Of a stretch of 64,000 bases of DNA, positions 41,780-50,657 are shown in pieces. Under the pieces are notes generated by a model. The model saw only the letters and a list, made by a program, of their open reading frames with translations, was not told the origin of the DNA and did no database searches. The DNA comes from DATKDF01 sp963752045 (GTDB lineage Bacteria > Acidobacteriota > Vicinamibacteria > Vicinamibacterales > SCN-69-37), in assembly GCA_963752045.1 (NCBI GenBank), contig CAVVWN010000009.1, positions 1-64,000 of the forward strand, written 5' to 3'. The first letter of the stretch is position 1. Every line of letters begins with the position of its first letter. Made by a program: the position numbers and the translations under genes.

Positions 41780-42514
41780 ATGAAGCGCCAGCGTCTCGTC
41801 ATGGTGCTCGCCGCGCTGTTGGCTGTGGTGGTTCTGGTTCCGCTCGGGGCCCAGGACGCCAAGCGGGCGATCGATCTCGAGGACATTCTCTCGTTCCGCG
41901 CGCTCTCCACCTCGTCGCTTTCGCCGGACGGGGCATGGCTCGCCTATCGGATGGCGCCCCTCCAGGGCGACAGCGAAGTGACCGTCCGCAGCACGACCGG
42001 CGATACGGAGTGGACGTTCCCGGTCGGTGACGGCGGCGGCGCGATGTCGTTTTCAGACGACTCGAAGTGGCTGGCCATCACGACGTCGCTGACGCGTCGC
42101 GAGGCGCAGGCGAGCGAGGCGCGCGTCGCGGCCGGTTCAGAACAGTGTGACCATCGTGAACCTGGCGAACGGCGAGAAGACGGTTGTCGACAAAGTCCGC
42201 CGGTACGCGTTCAACGGCGAGATGGGCGGATGGATCGCGCTCGACCGGTACCCGGCCACGGCCGCCGGCGGAGATGCCACCGCCGATGCGGGAGGACGCG
42301 GCGGGGGACGCGGCGGGCGAGGCGGCGGCCCGGCGGCGCCCTCGTCGACCGACACGCGCCCGCGCGGCAGCGATCTCATCCTGCACAGCCTGGCGGACGG
42401 CACCGAGATCAACATCGGCAACGTGTCCGAGTTCGCCTTCAACAAGAGCGGCAGGCTCCTGGCCCTCGTCATCGACGCGGCAGACCAGGCCGGCAACGGC
42501 ATCCAGATTCGTGA
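41780..42514 (+). CDS. S9 prolyl-oligopeptidase-family protein, N-terminal fragment (frameshifted)
   Basis: The signal peptide (about 1-25, ending PLGAQ) and first propeller residues of a secreted S9 peptidase are visible up to ITTSLTRREAQASEARVAAG (about base 42135). The frame then turns into Arg-rich out-of-frame sequence until 42514. Removing one T of TT (42136-42137) gives RVAAGQNSVTIVNLANGEK, which joins the next frame and restores a 987-residue protein. Only the first ~120 residues of this entry are real product. Confidence 0.78.
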   Translation: MKRQRLVMVLAALLAVVVLVPLGAQDAKRAIDLEDILSFRALSTSSLSPDGAWLAYRMAPLQGDSEVTVRSTTGDTEWTFPVGDGGGAMSFSDDSKWLAITTSLTRREAQASEARVAAGSEQCDHREPGERREDGCRQSPPVRVQRRDGRMDRARPVPGHGRRRRCHRRCGRTRRGTRRARRRPGGALVDRHAPARQRSHPAQPGGRHRDQHRQRVRVRLQQERQAPGPRHRRGRPGRQRHPDS

Positions 42515-44744
42515 CATGTCGAGCGGCGCCGTGACGTCGCTCGAAACCGACAAGGCTTTCTACGAACGGCTGGCCTGGACCGAAGAAGGCGACGCGCTTT
42601 CGCTGCTCAAGGGCACGAACAACCCGGACTACCGCGAGCGGCAGTACGCCGTGGTCGGTTTCACGGGGTTCGATGCCGGCACGCCGAAGAAGGTGGTGTT
42701 CGATCCGACGAAGGACACGTCGTTCCCTGAGGGCTTTTCCGTGAGCGGCAATCGCGCCCCGCAGTGGACCGACGCACGCGATGCGCTCACGTTCGGCATC
42801 GCCGAGCTCACCAAGGCCGAACGGCCGGCGGGCGGCCGCGGCGCGGCCGCCGCCGGTGAAGGCGGCGAGGGCGCGGCGCCGGCGGCAGGCAACGGCCGTG
42901 GCGGCCGGGGCAACGCCGACGAGCGTCCGAACCTCGTGATCTGGCACTACAAGGATCCGCGCCTTCAGTCCCAGCAGGAAGTGCAGGAGGCGGCCGACCG
43001 ACGGTTCAACTACGCGTCGATCTACCGAATCGACGGCGGCCGCTTCATCCGGCTGGCAGACGACGAGGTGTCCGACATCGCGATCTCCGGCACCGGCCGC
43101 TGGGCGATCGGCTCGAGCGACGACGCGTACGAGCTGATGGGGAACCTCAATGGCCAGCGGTTCCGCGACATCTACGCGATCGACACCCAGACGGGGAAGC
43201 GAACGACGATCCGCAAGCAACTTCGGTGGGCCTACACCGCATCGCCCGACAGCACGAAATACGTCTTCTACGACAACAAGCACTTCCACGTCTTCGACAA
43301 CGAGACGGGCGCTGAGCGCAACATCACGGCCGGTGTGCCCACGACGTTCGTCGACGTCGAAGACGACCACAACGTGGTGGATCCTCCCACGCGGCTCATC
43401 GGCTGGTCTGCCGACAGCCAGTCCGTGCTGCTCTCAGACGACTGGGACATCTGGCAGGTGCCGGTTGCGGCCGGCGGGAAAGCCGTCAACCTGACGGTGA
43501 ACGGCAAGAAGGAGGCGATCCGCTACACGAACCGGGTTCGGATCGATCAGGACGAGGAGGGCATCGACCTGACGAAGCCGCAGTACTTCTCGGCCATGTC
43601 GGAGTGGACCAAGCGTCAGGGGTACGGCGTGCTCGAGCCGGGCACGACGGGGCTCCGGATGCTGCTCTGGGAGGACGCCGCCATCAGCCGCCTGCAGAAG
43701 GCGGAGAAGAGCAACGTCTGGATCTACAGCCGTGAGACGCCGACGGAGGCGACGTCGTTTTACGTGACCGATGCGTCGCTTGCGACCGGCCGGAAGATCG
43801 TGGATACCTCGAAGGAAGCCGAGTCGCTCCTCTGGACATCCGGGGCCCAGCTCATCGACTTCAAGAACGCCAAGGGCGAGCGCCTGCAGGCGTCGTTGTA
43901 CCTGCCGGCCAACTACGAGCCGGGCAAGAAGTACCCGACCATCGTCTACATCTACGAGCGGTTGACGCAGAGCCACTACCAGTACGGCCGCCCGACGGCG
44001 AACGGTTTCAGCCGGCAGTCGTACACGAGCAACGGCTACGCGGTGCTGATGCCCGACATCAAGTACTACGTGAACGACCCGGGCATGTCTGCGGTGTGGG
44101 CGCTCGTGCCGGCCGTCAAGGCCGCCGTGGCGACCGGCGTCGTCGACCCGACGCGCGTGGGCCTGCACGGCCACTCGTGGGGCGGGTACCAGACGGCGTT
44201 CACCATCACGCAGACCGACACGTTCGCCGCGGCGATTGCCGGCGCGCCGCTCACGAACATGATCAGCATGTACTCGATCATCTACAAGAACACCGGCGGC
44301 ACGAACGGCGCGATCTTCGAGGCCAGCCAGGGCCGGTTCACGAGCGGCCCCTGGGACAACTGGGAGGCGTACACGCGCAACTCGCCCGTGGCGCACGCGA
44401 AGAACGTGAAGACGCCGCTCATCATCCTGCACAACGATCAGGACGGCGCCGTCGACTTCACGCAGGGCATCGAGTACTTCAACACGCTGCGTCGCCTGCA
44501 GAAGCCGGTGGTGCTCCTCGAGTACCCGGGCGAGAACCACGGCCTGGCGCGGCCGGCCAATCAGCAGGACTACACCGAACGCATGAAGGAGTTCTTCGAC
44601 CACTACCTGACGGGGGCCGACGCACCGGACTGGCTCGAGTACGGCGTGCCGCGCCTCAAGATGCAGGAGCACATCGACAAGCGCCTGGAAGAACGTCGGG
44701 AGAAGAACGCCACGCCACCGCCAGGCGGAGGCCGAGGCCAGTAG
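42147..44744 (+). CDS. S9 prolyl-oligopeptidase-family protein, propeller and catalytic part (frameshifted)
   Basis: This frame contains most of the propeller, with Gly/Arg-rich insertions (GGRGGGRGGRGGG), and the C-terminal alpha/beta-hydrolase domain. The serine elbow is GHSWGG (near 44170). The Asp and His of the triad are likely in LHNDQDGAV and GENHGLA. The enzyme would cut short peptides in the periplasm or outside the cell. The GTG at 42147 is the first start in this frame but falls inside the true gene; alone the product would lack a signal peptide. Confidence 0.85.
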   Translation: MTIVNLANGEKTVVDKVRRYAFNGEMGGWIALDRYPATAAGGDATADAGGRGGGRGGRGGGPAAPSSTDTRPRGSDLILHSLADGTEINIGNVSEFAFNKSGRLLALVIDAADQAGNGIQIRDMSSGAVTSLETDKAFYERLAWTEEGDALSLLKGTNNPDYRERQYAVVGFTGFDAGTPKKVVFDPTKDTSFPEGFSVSGNRAPQWTDARDALTFGIAELTKAERPAGGRGAAAAGEGGEGAAPAAGNGRGGRGNADERPNLVIWHYKDPRLQSQQEVQEAADRRFNYASIYRIDGGRFIRLADDEVSDIAISGTGRWAIGSSDDAYELMGNLNGQRFRDIYAIDTQTGKRTTIRKQLRWAYTASPDSTKYVFYDNKHFHVFDNETGAERNITAGVPTTFVDVEDDHNVVDPPTRLIGWSADSQSVLLSDDWDIWQVPVAAGGKAVNLTVNGKKEAIRYTNRVRIDQDEEGIDLTKPQYFSAMSEWTKRQGYGVLEPGTTGLRMLLWEDAAISRLQKAEKSNVWIYSRETPTEATSFYVTDASLATGRKIVDTSKEAESLLWTSGAQLIDFKNAKGERLQASLYLPANYEPGKKYPTIVYIYERLTQSHYQYGRPTANGFSRQSYTSNGYAVLMPDIKYYVNDPGMSAVWALVPAVKAAVATGVVDPTRVGLHGHSWGGYQTAFTITQTDTFAAAIAGAPLTNMISMYSIIYKNTGGTNGAIFEASQGRFTSGPWDNWEAYTRNSPVAHAKNVKTPLIILHNDQDGAVDFTQGIEYFNTLRRLQKPVVLLEYPGENHGLARPANQQDYTERMKEFFDHYLTGADAPDWLEYGVPRLKMQEHIDKRLEERREKNATPPPGGGRGQ

Positions 44745-44760
44745 GGGGGCGAGAGCCTAG

Positions 44761-44787
44761 GCCCAGCGCCCAGCGCCCAGCGCCCAG
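44761..44787. repeat. Short tandem repeat, 7-base unit
   Basis: Almost four copies of GCCCAGC lie between the S9 peptidase stop and the Shine-Dalgarno of the next gene. It is likely a slippage-prone spacer without known function. Confidence 0.8.
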
Positions 44788-44796
44788 GAGGTGCCC

Positions 44797-45228
44797 ATGA
44801 CGAGGATCAACACCGGTCGCGTGATCGCCGGCGGTCTTGTGGCCGGCGTCGTGGCCAACCTGCTCGACTTTGTCTGGTACCAATACCTGATGGCCCCCGA
44901 CATGGAGGTCATGATTCAGCGGCTGGGCCTGAACCGCGCCGTCGTCGAGAGCAACTCCATGGTGGTCACCTGGACGGTCGTGGACTTTCTGTACGGGATC
45001 CTGCTCGTCTGGACGTATGCCGCCTTCAGGCCCCGGTGCGGCCCGGGGCCGTCGACGGCGGTGTACGCGGCGCTCGTGCCCTTTGCCGCCGTGACGTTGT
45101 TCATGTACGGATACGCGGCGATGGGCATCTTCGCGATGAACGCGTTCGTGAAAGGCACGGTGTTCTTCCTGATCACGAGCATCGCCGCCTCGCTCGCCGG
45201 CGCTTCCCTCTATCGTGAGGAGGCCTGA
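44797..45228 (+). CDS. Four-helix integral membrane protein, unknown function
   Basis: This 143-residue protein has four hydrophobic helices (near 10-28, 55-75, 85-108 and 112-135). The N-terminal INTGRVIAGGLVAGVVANLLDFVWYQYLM is recognisable as a conserved small bacterial membrane-protein type, but I know no function. AGGAGG (44786-44791) five bases before ATG 44797 fixes the start. The following outer-membrane-like gene begins 15 bases after the stop, so the two may form one unit. Confidence 0.72.
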   Translation: MTRINTGRVIAGGLVAGVVANLLDFVWYQYLMAPDMEVMIQRLGLNRAVVESNSMVVTWTVVDFLYGILLVWTYAAFRPRCGPGPSTAVYAALVPFAAVTLFMYGYAAMGIFAMNAFVKGTVFFLITSIAASLAGASLYREEA

Positions 45229-45243
45229 TCCCGAGGAGGCTGT

Positions 45244-45867
45244 ATGTCTCTTGGCTCTCTGTTGCTCGTGACGGCAGCGCTTGCCATGCCGTCCGCTGAG
45301 TCGCGTCCGATTGCCGGCGCGCAGCCCTTCACCGTCAGCTTCGATGCTGTACCCGCGCCAGCCGATCAGCCCGATCGGGCGGTACCGCGAACGCGCGAAC
45401 GTCCCCACAGATTCGGTCTCGGCGGATCATTCTCGGGCGGAACCGGCGGCGTCGGCGGGGCGTTTCGGTACTGGTTTGGCGACTACGTCGGATTCGACCT
45501 CAACGCGACGTGGTCACGGCCCTACGTCGGCGGGTCGGCCCGCGGCACGATGGCTCAGGTAACCCCGTCGGTCGTCGTCATGTTGAGACCCGTCAGTCCT
45601 GGCGCGGACTTCGATATCCGGCCGTTCGTTGGCGGCGGGCTGCTGTGGGCCTATGGCTCGTATCCGTCGTCGGGGCGCGTCCCCGGCGGCAGTACGAGCG
45701 GAACCGGAGGCGAGGTGTACGGGGGCGCCGAGATGATCTTCGCCGACGCGCCGTCGCTGGCCATCAGCGCCCAAGCGGTGTACACGAGCCTGCCGGCCGG
45801 GCTCTACTACGCCAACACGATGGACGGCTTCAACGTCGTGCTGGCGTTTCACTACTATCTGCGATAA
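45244..45867 (+). CDS. Small outer-membrane beta-barrel-like protein
   Basis: This 207-residue protein has a short signal peptide (about 1-20). Its mature part alternates hydrophobic and polar residues rich in Gly and aromatics (FGLGGSFSGGTGGVGGAFRYWFGDYVGFDLNATW, then FRPF-type strands). It ends in VVLAFHYYLR, a C-terminal strand typical of barrels inserted in the outer membrane. No porin family is recognised. AGGAGG precedes the ATG. It overlaps the convergent amidohydrolase gene by 13 bases at its 3' end. Confidence 0.75.
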   Translation: MSLGSLLLVTAALAMPSAESRPIAGAQPFTVSFDAVPAPADQPDRAVPRTRERPHRFGLGGSFSGGTGGVGGAFRYWFGDYVGFDLNATWSRPYVGGSARGTMAQVTPSVVVMLRPVSPGADFDIRPFVGGGLLWAYGSYPSSGRVPGGSTSGTGGEVYGGAEMIFADAPSLAISAQAVYTSLPAGLYYANTMDGFNVVLAFHYYLR

Positions 45868-47318
45868 CCCCGCAGGGCGGCTCCACCGCCGCGTCGGCCG
45901 CCGCCGGGCGCCGGCGTGGGCGGCGTGATCTCCACGGGATATCCGTCGATGAAGACGTGGCGGATTTCGCCGCCGTCAAACAGGCTGCCGCTCGTGACGA
46001 TGATGTTCGCGGCTTTACCGGCTTCGATCGACCCCGTACGGCTTTCCACGCCGGCGAGCCGCGCGGCGTCGATTGTGAGCGCGGCAAGCGCGGCTTCGGC
46101 CGCGAGGCCGCCGTCACGGACCGTACGAACGGCATTGCGCACGAAATCGGCCGGTGTGGCCCCGCCCGATGTGAAGGCGAACGGCACGCCCGCGGCTGCA
46201 AGCGCCGCGGGAATCTTCGGCGCATCGACCTGTGCCTGAAGCTGTCGCAGCGAAGGCGCCGCGCCGCCGCCGCGCCCACCGCGGCCGCCGGCCGCCTGAC
46301 CGCCACCGCCGGGGAAGTTCAAGCTGAGAATCACGCGGGCTTTCGCGGCCGCGAGCTCGGCCGTGCGACTGGCGGCGCCGGAGGCGCCCACGATGATCGG
46401 ATCGAGGTTGAACTCCTTCGCCATGGCCAGGGCCCGGTCGATCTCGCGCGCTTCCGACGCGTCGAACGCCACCGGCAGCCGCCGTTCGAGCGCCGGCAGC
46501 AGGGCATCGAGCGCCGGCTCGAAGACCGGACGCGGGCCGGTGCCGCCGGCGTCGTAATAGGCCCGGGCCTGCCGCTGCCACTCTGCGTCGAGGAAGCCCT
46601 GCTTGGTGAACGCGATCGTCCCGAGCAACGCCTGCGGATAACCCGGACCGCCCCCGCGTCCGGCCATGTCCACGTGCATCGCGACCGGCGACGCGATGAC
46701 CGCGAGGCCCTTGCGGTACTCACCCACGTTACTGAACTGCGGGTCTTCGGGCGGCAGCATCACGTTGACGAGCGCGCTCTGGCCCTTGAAGATCCCGGCG
46801 GAGGGAACCGCCAGCACCGTGGTCACGCCCGCATTGGCCAGCGCCATCAGGGCGTCGTTGCCGGGCGCGAGGTTGTCGGCTGCGAGGAAGTCGGGCTTCA
46901 GCAGCTCGGCGCGCTTGGCGCGTTCCGCTTCTTCGCGGTTCTCGAACTCCTGTGCGCCGCCGCCTCCACGGCCGCCCCCGCCGCCGCGGCCGGCGGTCGC
47001 GCCAGCCGCCACGGTCCCGCCACCGAGCGGCGCGCTGTTGCCCATGTCAATCAGGCCCGGATAGACGTGCATGCCCGTGCCGTCGATCACGACGGCGTCG
47101 GCAGGCGCGGCGGCGTTCGGGCCGACGGCCGCAATCAGGCCATCGCGTATCACCACGGTGGCGTTCGCGACGGAGGCCCCTGCCGAGTGCACCGTGGCGC
47201 CGCGCACCGCGTAGGCCACGCTCTGGGGCTCGGCCGCATCGAGTGGTCCGAGCGCGAGCGTTGCGGCAAGCACTGCGCCAGCCTGAAGTACCAGAACACG
47301 TAATCTGCGCATCTGCAT
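45855..47318 (-). CDS. Amidohydrolase-fold protein lacking the HxH metal motif
   Basis: This 487-residue secreted amidohydrolase-family protein has a signal peptide (about 1-28) and the usual flanking beta-sandwich (TVVIRDGLIAAVGP, GKAANIIVTSGSLFDG). Where active members have PG(L/I)(I/V)D.H.H, this one reads YPGLIDMGNSAPL, so both metal-binding histidines are gone. No other clear metal ligand set is present. Gly/Arg-rich loops (GRGGGGGRGGGGAQ) occur twice. It starts 32 bases after the stop of the larger amidohydrolase on the same strand and may be its non-catalytic partner. GGGAG lies six bases before the ATG. Confidence 0.82.
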   Translation of the reverse strand: MQMRRLRVLVLQAGAVLAATLALGPLDAAEPQSVAYAVRGATVHSAGASVANATVVIRDGLIAAVGPNAAAPADAVVIDGTGMHVYPGLIDMGNSAPLGGGTVAAGATAGRGGGGGRGGGGAQEFENREEAERAKRAELLKPDFLAADNLAPGNDALMALANAGVTTVLAVPSAGIFKGQSALVNVMLPPEDPQFSNVGEYRKGLAVIASPVAMHVDMAGRGGGPGYPQALLGTIAFTKQGFLDAEWQRQARAYYDAGGTGPRPVFEPALDALLPALERRLPVAFDASEAREIDRALAMAKEFNLDPIIVGASGAASRTAELAAAKARVILSLNFPGGGGQAAGGRGGRGGGAAPSLRQLQAQVDAPKIPAALAAAGVPFAFTSGGATPADFVRNAVRTVRDGGLAAEAALAALTIDAARLAGVESRTGSIEAGKAANIIVTSGSLFDGGEIRHVFIDGYPVEITPPTPAPGGGRRGGGAALRGYRR

Positions 47319-47349
47319 GTCGATCTCCCAGGTTGTCCAGCGTCAGCGC

Positions 47350-50007
47350 CTACTGCCGTCCCATGTACCGCTGAAAGAGCTCGGTGTGCTTGCTCTCGAG
47401 CGGGACATCGCGTCCAGCGATCACGACGTGCTGGATGCGGGACCGGATTTCGAGCGGGTCGCCGCCGACCACGATGAGGTTGGCGATCTTGCCGGCTTCG
47501 ATCGTGCCCAGCGCGCGGTCGGCACCGAAGATCTTCGCCGCGTCGATCGTGAGCGCGCGGATGGCGCGGTCGCGGTCGAGTCCCCAGGCCACGGCCATCG
47601 CGGCCTGGAAGGGAATCAGCCGGGCACCGTCGTAGTTGCCGCTCGAGAAGGCAAACGTCACGCCGGCTGCAGCCAGCTTGCCGGGCGCCTGGTAGCTGGC
47701 CGCGTGAAAGGCATCCTCGCCCTGCGGCAGCGTCAGGATCTCGCTGAGAATCACGGGCACGCTCTTTCGGGCCAGCAGGTCCGCCTGTTCGACGGCGTTC
47801 TGGCCGCTCGCCCGAATCACGATGTTCACGCTCTGAGATTCGGCCCAGCCGATGGCGTCACGAATCGCATCGGCGCTGCCCGCCTGCACGTACAGCGGCA
47901 GGGTCCCGTTGACCACGGGAATCAGCGGCTCGAGCTCCCAGTTCATCTGCCGGTTCGGATTCGCCATGTAGGCCTTCGTCCGGGCCAGCAGGTCGTTGAG
48001 CGCCTTGATCTGGTTCTGGGCGTTCGCGCCGCCACCGCCTCCGCCGCCGCGGCCGCCACGCCCGCCTCCGCCGCCGCCCGGGAACGACATGCCCAGCCCG
48101 GCGCTCGGCCGGACCGCGTTCTCTTCCCACGTCCAGCCGTCGAGGTTCATGAGCGGCACCTCGCCCGTGATCACGCCGCCGCCCATGAAGATGGCCGCGC
48201 TCGTGATGCCTTCGACGCGCGCGATGGGAATCGCGTCGCTGTCCGACTGGTACGCCACGCGCGTGCGCAGCATCTGGTTGAAGTCGAGCATCTCGCTGAC
48301 GTCGTCCATGCCGGCCACGCCGGGCTCGCGGATGCCGAGCGTGGTGCCGGCGTCGATGAATCCGGGGAGCACGCTCGCGCCGCGCGCGTCGACCGTGCGC
48401 GCGCCGGATGGCACCGAGACATTGGCGCCGACCGCCTGGATGCGATTGCCGCGAATGACGACCGTGCCGCGTTCGATGACCGCGCCGGACACCGTGACGA
48501 TCCGGGCGTTGGTGATCGCCCAGGCCGGCCCATCCGCGTTGTACTGGACGGTGACCGGCTGGCTCTCGATGCCGAAGAGGTTGCCCGGGCCTTCCGACGG
48601 TGCCGGCGTGGCCGCCGGGGCGGCACCGCGACCGCCGCGGCCGCCCTGCCCGCGACCGGTGCCGAGCGTCGCCAGCAGGTCCGCTTTCTCCTTTTCGACC
48701 GCCGCCACGCGCGCCAGATCGGTCTCGCGATCGTAGTACAGCTTGCCGTCGATATAGGTCTTCTCGACGATCGCGTAGGTGCTGAGCGGGTGGTGCGTCC
48801 AGATCACCACGTCGGCGTCCTTGCCGACCTCGATCGAGCCCACGCGGTCGGCGATGCCGAGCTGGCGCGCCGCGTTGATCGTCACGAGCGCGAGCGCCTG
48901 TTCGTCGTTGAGGTCGCCCCAGCGCACCGACTTGGCCGCTTCGGTGTTGAGCCGGCGAGCGTGCTCGGCGCTGTCGGAGTTGATCGACGCGGTGACGCCC
49001 TTGTGGGTCATGAGCGCGGCGTTGCCGGGGATGGCGTCTTCAGCCTCGATCTTGTAGCCCCACCAGTCCGAGAACGTGGACGCGCCGGCGCCGTGCGCGG
49101 CGATTTCCTTGGCCACCTTGTAGCCTTCGAGCACGTGCTGGAACGTGGCGACCTTGAAGCCCATCTCCTCGGCGAGGCGGATCATCATCAGGATCTCGTC
49201 CGCCCGGTAGCAGTGCACGTGCACGAGGCGCTTGCCTTCCAGAATCTCGACGAGCGCGTCGAGCTGCAGGTCGCGCTTCGGCACGAGCGCCCGTCCGCCG
49301 GCGGCGTTGGCCTTCTCGTACTCCTGCCAGGCTTTCTGGTAGGCCTTGGCGCGGGTGAAGGCATCGCGGATCACGAACTCCACTCCCTGGCGCGTGCCCG
49401 GGTACCGGCGAAGCCCCGTATTCGACGCGAGGCCCTGGCGTTTGGGGTTCTCGCCAAGCGCGAACTTGATGCCGGGCAGCGCGCCCTCGAAGAGCAGGTC
49501 TTCACCCTTGTCGACACCCCACCGCAGCTTGATCACGACCGTCTTGCCGCCGATCGGATTGGCGCTGCCGTGCAGGATGTTGGCCACCGTGAGACCGCCG
49601 GCCAGGTCGCGCTGGATCGAGAGATCGGTCGGGTCCAGCACGTCGCCCATGCCCGTCATCGAGCTCACGGCCGTCTGGCCCTCGTTGATCGCGTCGTTGG
49701 CGATGTGCGAGTGCGCGTCGATGATGCCGGGTGAGACGAACTTGCCTGAGGCGTCGATGACGGTGGCACCGGCCGGCACCTGCACGTTGGCGCCGACAGC
49801 GGCGATCTTGCCGTCGCGCATGACGAGCGTGCCGTTGTTGATGGTGCCGCGGGTCGCCGTGACGATCGTGGCGTTTCGAATCGCGACGACTCCGGCGGCG
49901 CCGGCCTGGCCGGCCTGGCCGCTCACCTTGACGACCGCGACGGGCACGAAGGTGACGGCAAGCAGAACGGCCACAAGCCACACGGGACGTAGAGATCTGC
50001 GAATCAC
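47350..50007 (-). CDS. Tandem amidohydrolase: active N-terminal half, degenerate C-terminal half
   Basis: This 885-residue secreted protein is made of two amidohydrolase units. Unit 1 (about 30-450) has the metal motif PGIIDAHSHIA and later VHVHCYRADEI, TFQHVLEGY and an Asp in SINSDSAEHA, so it should be active on an imidazolone- or dipeptide-like ring substrate. Unit 2 (about 490-885) reads PGFIDAGTTLG at the same place and lacks the HxH. A Gly/Arg linker (GRGQGGRGGRG) separates them, and a poly-Gly/Arg loop lies in unit 2. GTG 50007 has GGAGG six bases upstream and directly precedes the signal peptide; the longer frame has no such support. Confidence 0.85.
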   Translation of the reverse strand: MIRRSLRPVWLVAVLLAVTFVPVAVVKVSGQAGQAGAAGVVAIRNATIVTATRGTINNGTLVMRDGKIAAVGANVQVPAGATVIDASGKFVSPGIIDAHSHIANDAINEGQTAVSSMTGMGDVLDPTDLSIQRDLAGGLTVANILHGSANPIGGKTVVIKLRWGVDKGEDLLFEGALPGIKFALGENPKRQGLASNTGLRRYPGTRQGVEFVIRDAFTRAKAYQKAWQEYEKANAAGGRALVPKRDLQLDALVEILEGKRLVHVHCYRADEILMMIRLAEEMGFKVATFQHVLEGYKVAKEIAAHGAGASTFSDWWGYKIEAEDAIPGNAALMTHKGVTASINSDSAEHARRLNTEAAKSVRWGDLNDEQALALVTINAARQLGIADRVGSIEVGKDADVVIWTHHPLSTYAIVEKTYIDGKLYYDRETDLARVAAVEKEKADLLATLGTGRGQGGRGGRGAAPAATPAPSEGPGNLFGIESQPVTVQYNADGPAWAITNARIVTVSGAVIERGTVVIRGNRIQAVGANVSVPSGARTVDARGASVLPGFIDAGTTLGIREPGVAGMDDVSEMLDFNQMLRTRVAYQSDSDAIPIARVEGITSAAIFMGGGVITGEVPLMNLDGWTWEENAVRPSAGLGMSFPGGGGGGRGGRGGGGGGGANAQNQIKALNDLLARTKAYMANPNRQMNWELEPLIPVVNGTLPLYVQAGSADAIRDAIGWAESQSVNIVIRASGQNAVEQADLLARKSVPVILSEILTLPQGEDAFHAASYQAPGKLAAAGVTFAFSSGNYDGARLIPFQAAMAVAWGLDRDRAIRALTIDAAKIFGADRALGTIEAGKIANLIVVGGDPLEIRSRIQHVVIAGRDVPLESKHTELFQRYMGRQ

Positions 50008-50104
50008 TGGGGCCTCCGGGTAGAAATCAGCAAGAGTGACGAACTGTAGCGTACGAACAGGCGCCTGCGCTATGGTTCGGGGAGACGCTAGCAAAGGAGG
50101 CACC

Positions 50105-50614
50105 ATGAACACCCGTACCATGCGAGCGGTCCTTGCCATCGCGGTGGCCGTCGGCCTGTCTGCCTGCACTCCGCCGGCACCGGCGCCGGCCCCGGACACG
50201 TCGGCCGAAGATCTTGCCGCCATCAACGCCGTCCGGGACGCCTGGGCCGCCGCGTTTGCTGCCGGTGATGCGGCCGCACTGGCTGCTCTCTACACCAACG
50301 ACGCGGCGCGGATGAATCCGGGAGAGCCCACCGTTTCGGGTCCGGCCGCCATCCAGGCTGGCTTCGAGCAGATGTTCTCCGAGGCGACCGCCAGCAACGA
50401 CATCCGACCGGAGATGACCGACGTCTCAGGCGACTGGGGCTTCGACAGCGGGACGTACACCTCGACGGTGACGCCCAAGGCGGGTGGCGAGGCGATGACC
50501 GAGAGTGGCCGCTATCTTGTCGTGCTGCGGAAGCAGGCCGACGGGTCCTGGAAGATCGTCCGCGAGATGGGGAACTCGCCGACTGCGCCGATGATGCCGG
50601 GCGGCGGCAACTGA
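50105..50614 (+). CDS. SnoaL/DUF4440-like lipoprotein (NTF2 fold)
   Basis: This 169-residue protein has a lipoprotein signal (lipobox LSAC, Cys about 21) and an Ala/Pro-rich spacer. An NTF2-like domain of the SnoaL/DUF4440 type follows (INAVRDAWAAAFAAGDAAALAALYTNDAARMNPGEP..., then GRYLVVLRKQADGSWKIVREMGN). Such domains are ligand pockets or small enzymes; no catalytic set is evident here. AAAGGAGG before ATG 50105 is a strong ribosome site. It is divergent from the tandem amidohydrolase and convergent with argF. Confidence 0.85.
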   Translation: MNTRTMRAVLAIAVAVGLSACTPPAPAPAPDTSAEDLAAINAVRDAWAAAFAAGDAAALAALYTNDAARMNPGEPTVSGPAAIQAGFEQMFSEATASNDIRPEMTDVSGDWGFDSGTYTSTVTPKAGGEAMTESGRYLVVLRKQADGSWKIVREMGNSPTAPMMPGGGN

Positions 50615-50657
50615 CTAAACTAGTAATCACCGACCCCCGCGGACCCGGGCGCGGCGC

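Noticed and set aside
42290..42340. GGACGCGGCGGGGGACGC repeat in the S9 peptidase gene.
   Set aside because: It is coding for a GGRGGGRGG loop; similar loops occur in the amidohydrolases, so I treat it as protein low complexity.
46960..48080. Runs of CCGCC/GCCGCC triplets that resemble repeats or a CRISPR-like array.
   Set aside because: They encode Gly/Arg-rich loops inside two amidohydrolase genes; there are no spacers or regular repeat units.
47317..49734. Plus-strand frame of 805 codons opposite the tandem amidohydrolase.
   Set aside because: The minus-strand frame has a signal peptide and amidohydrolase motifs; this one has none.
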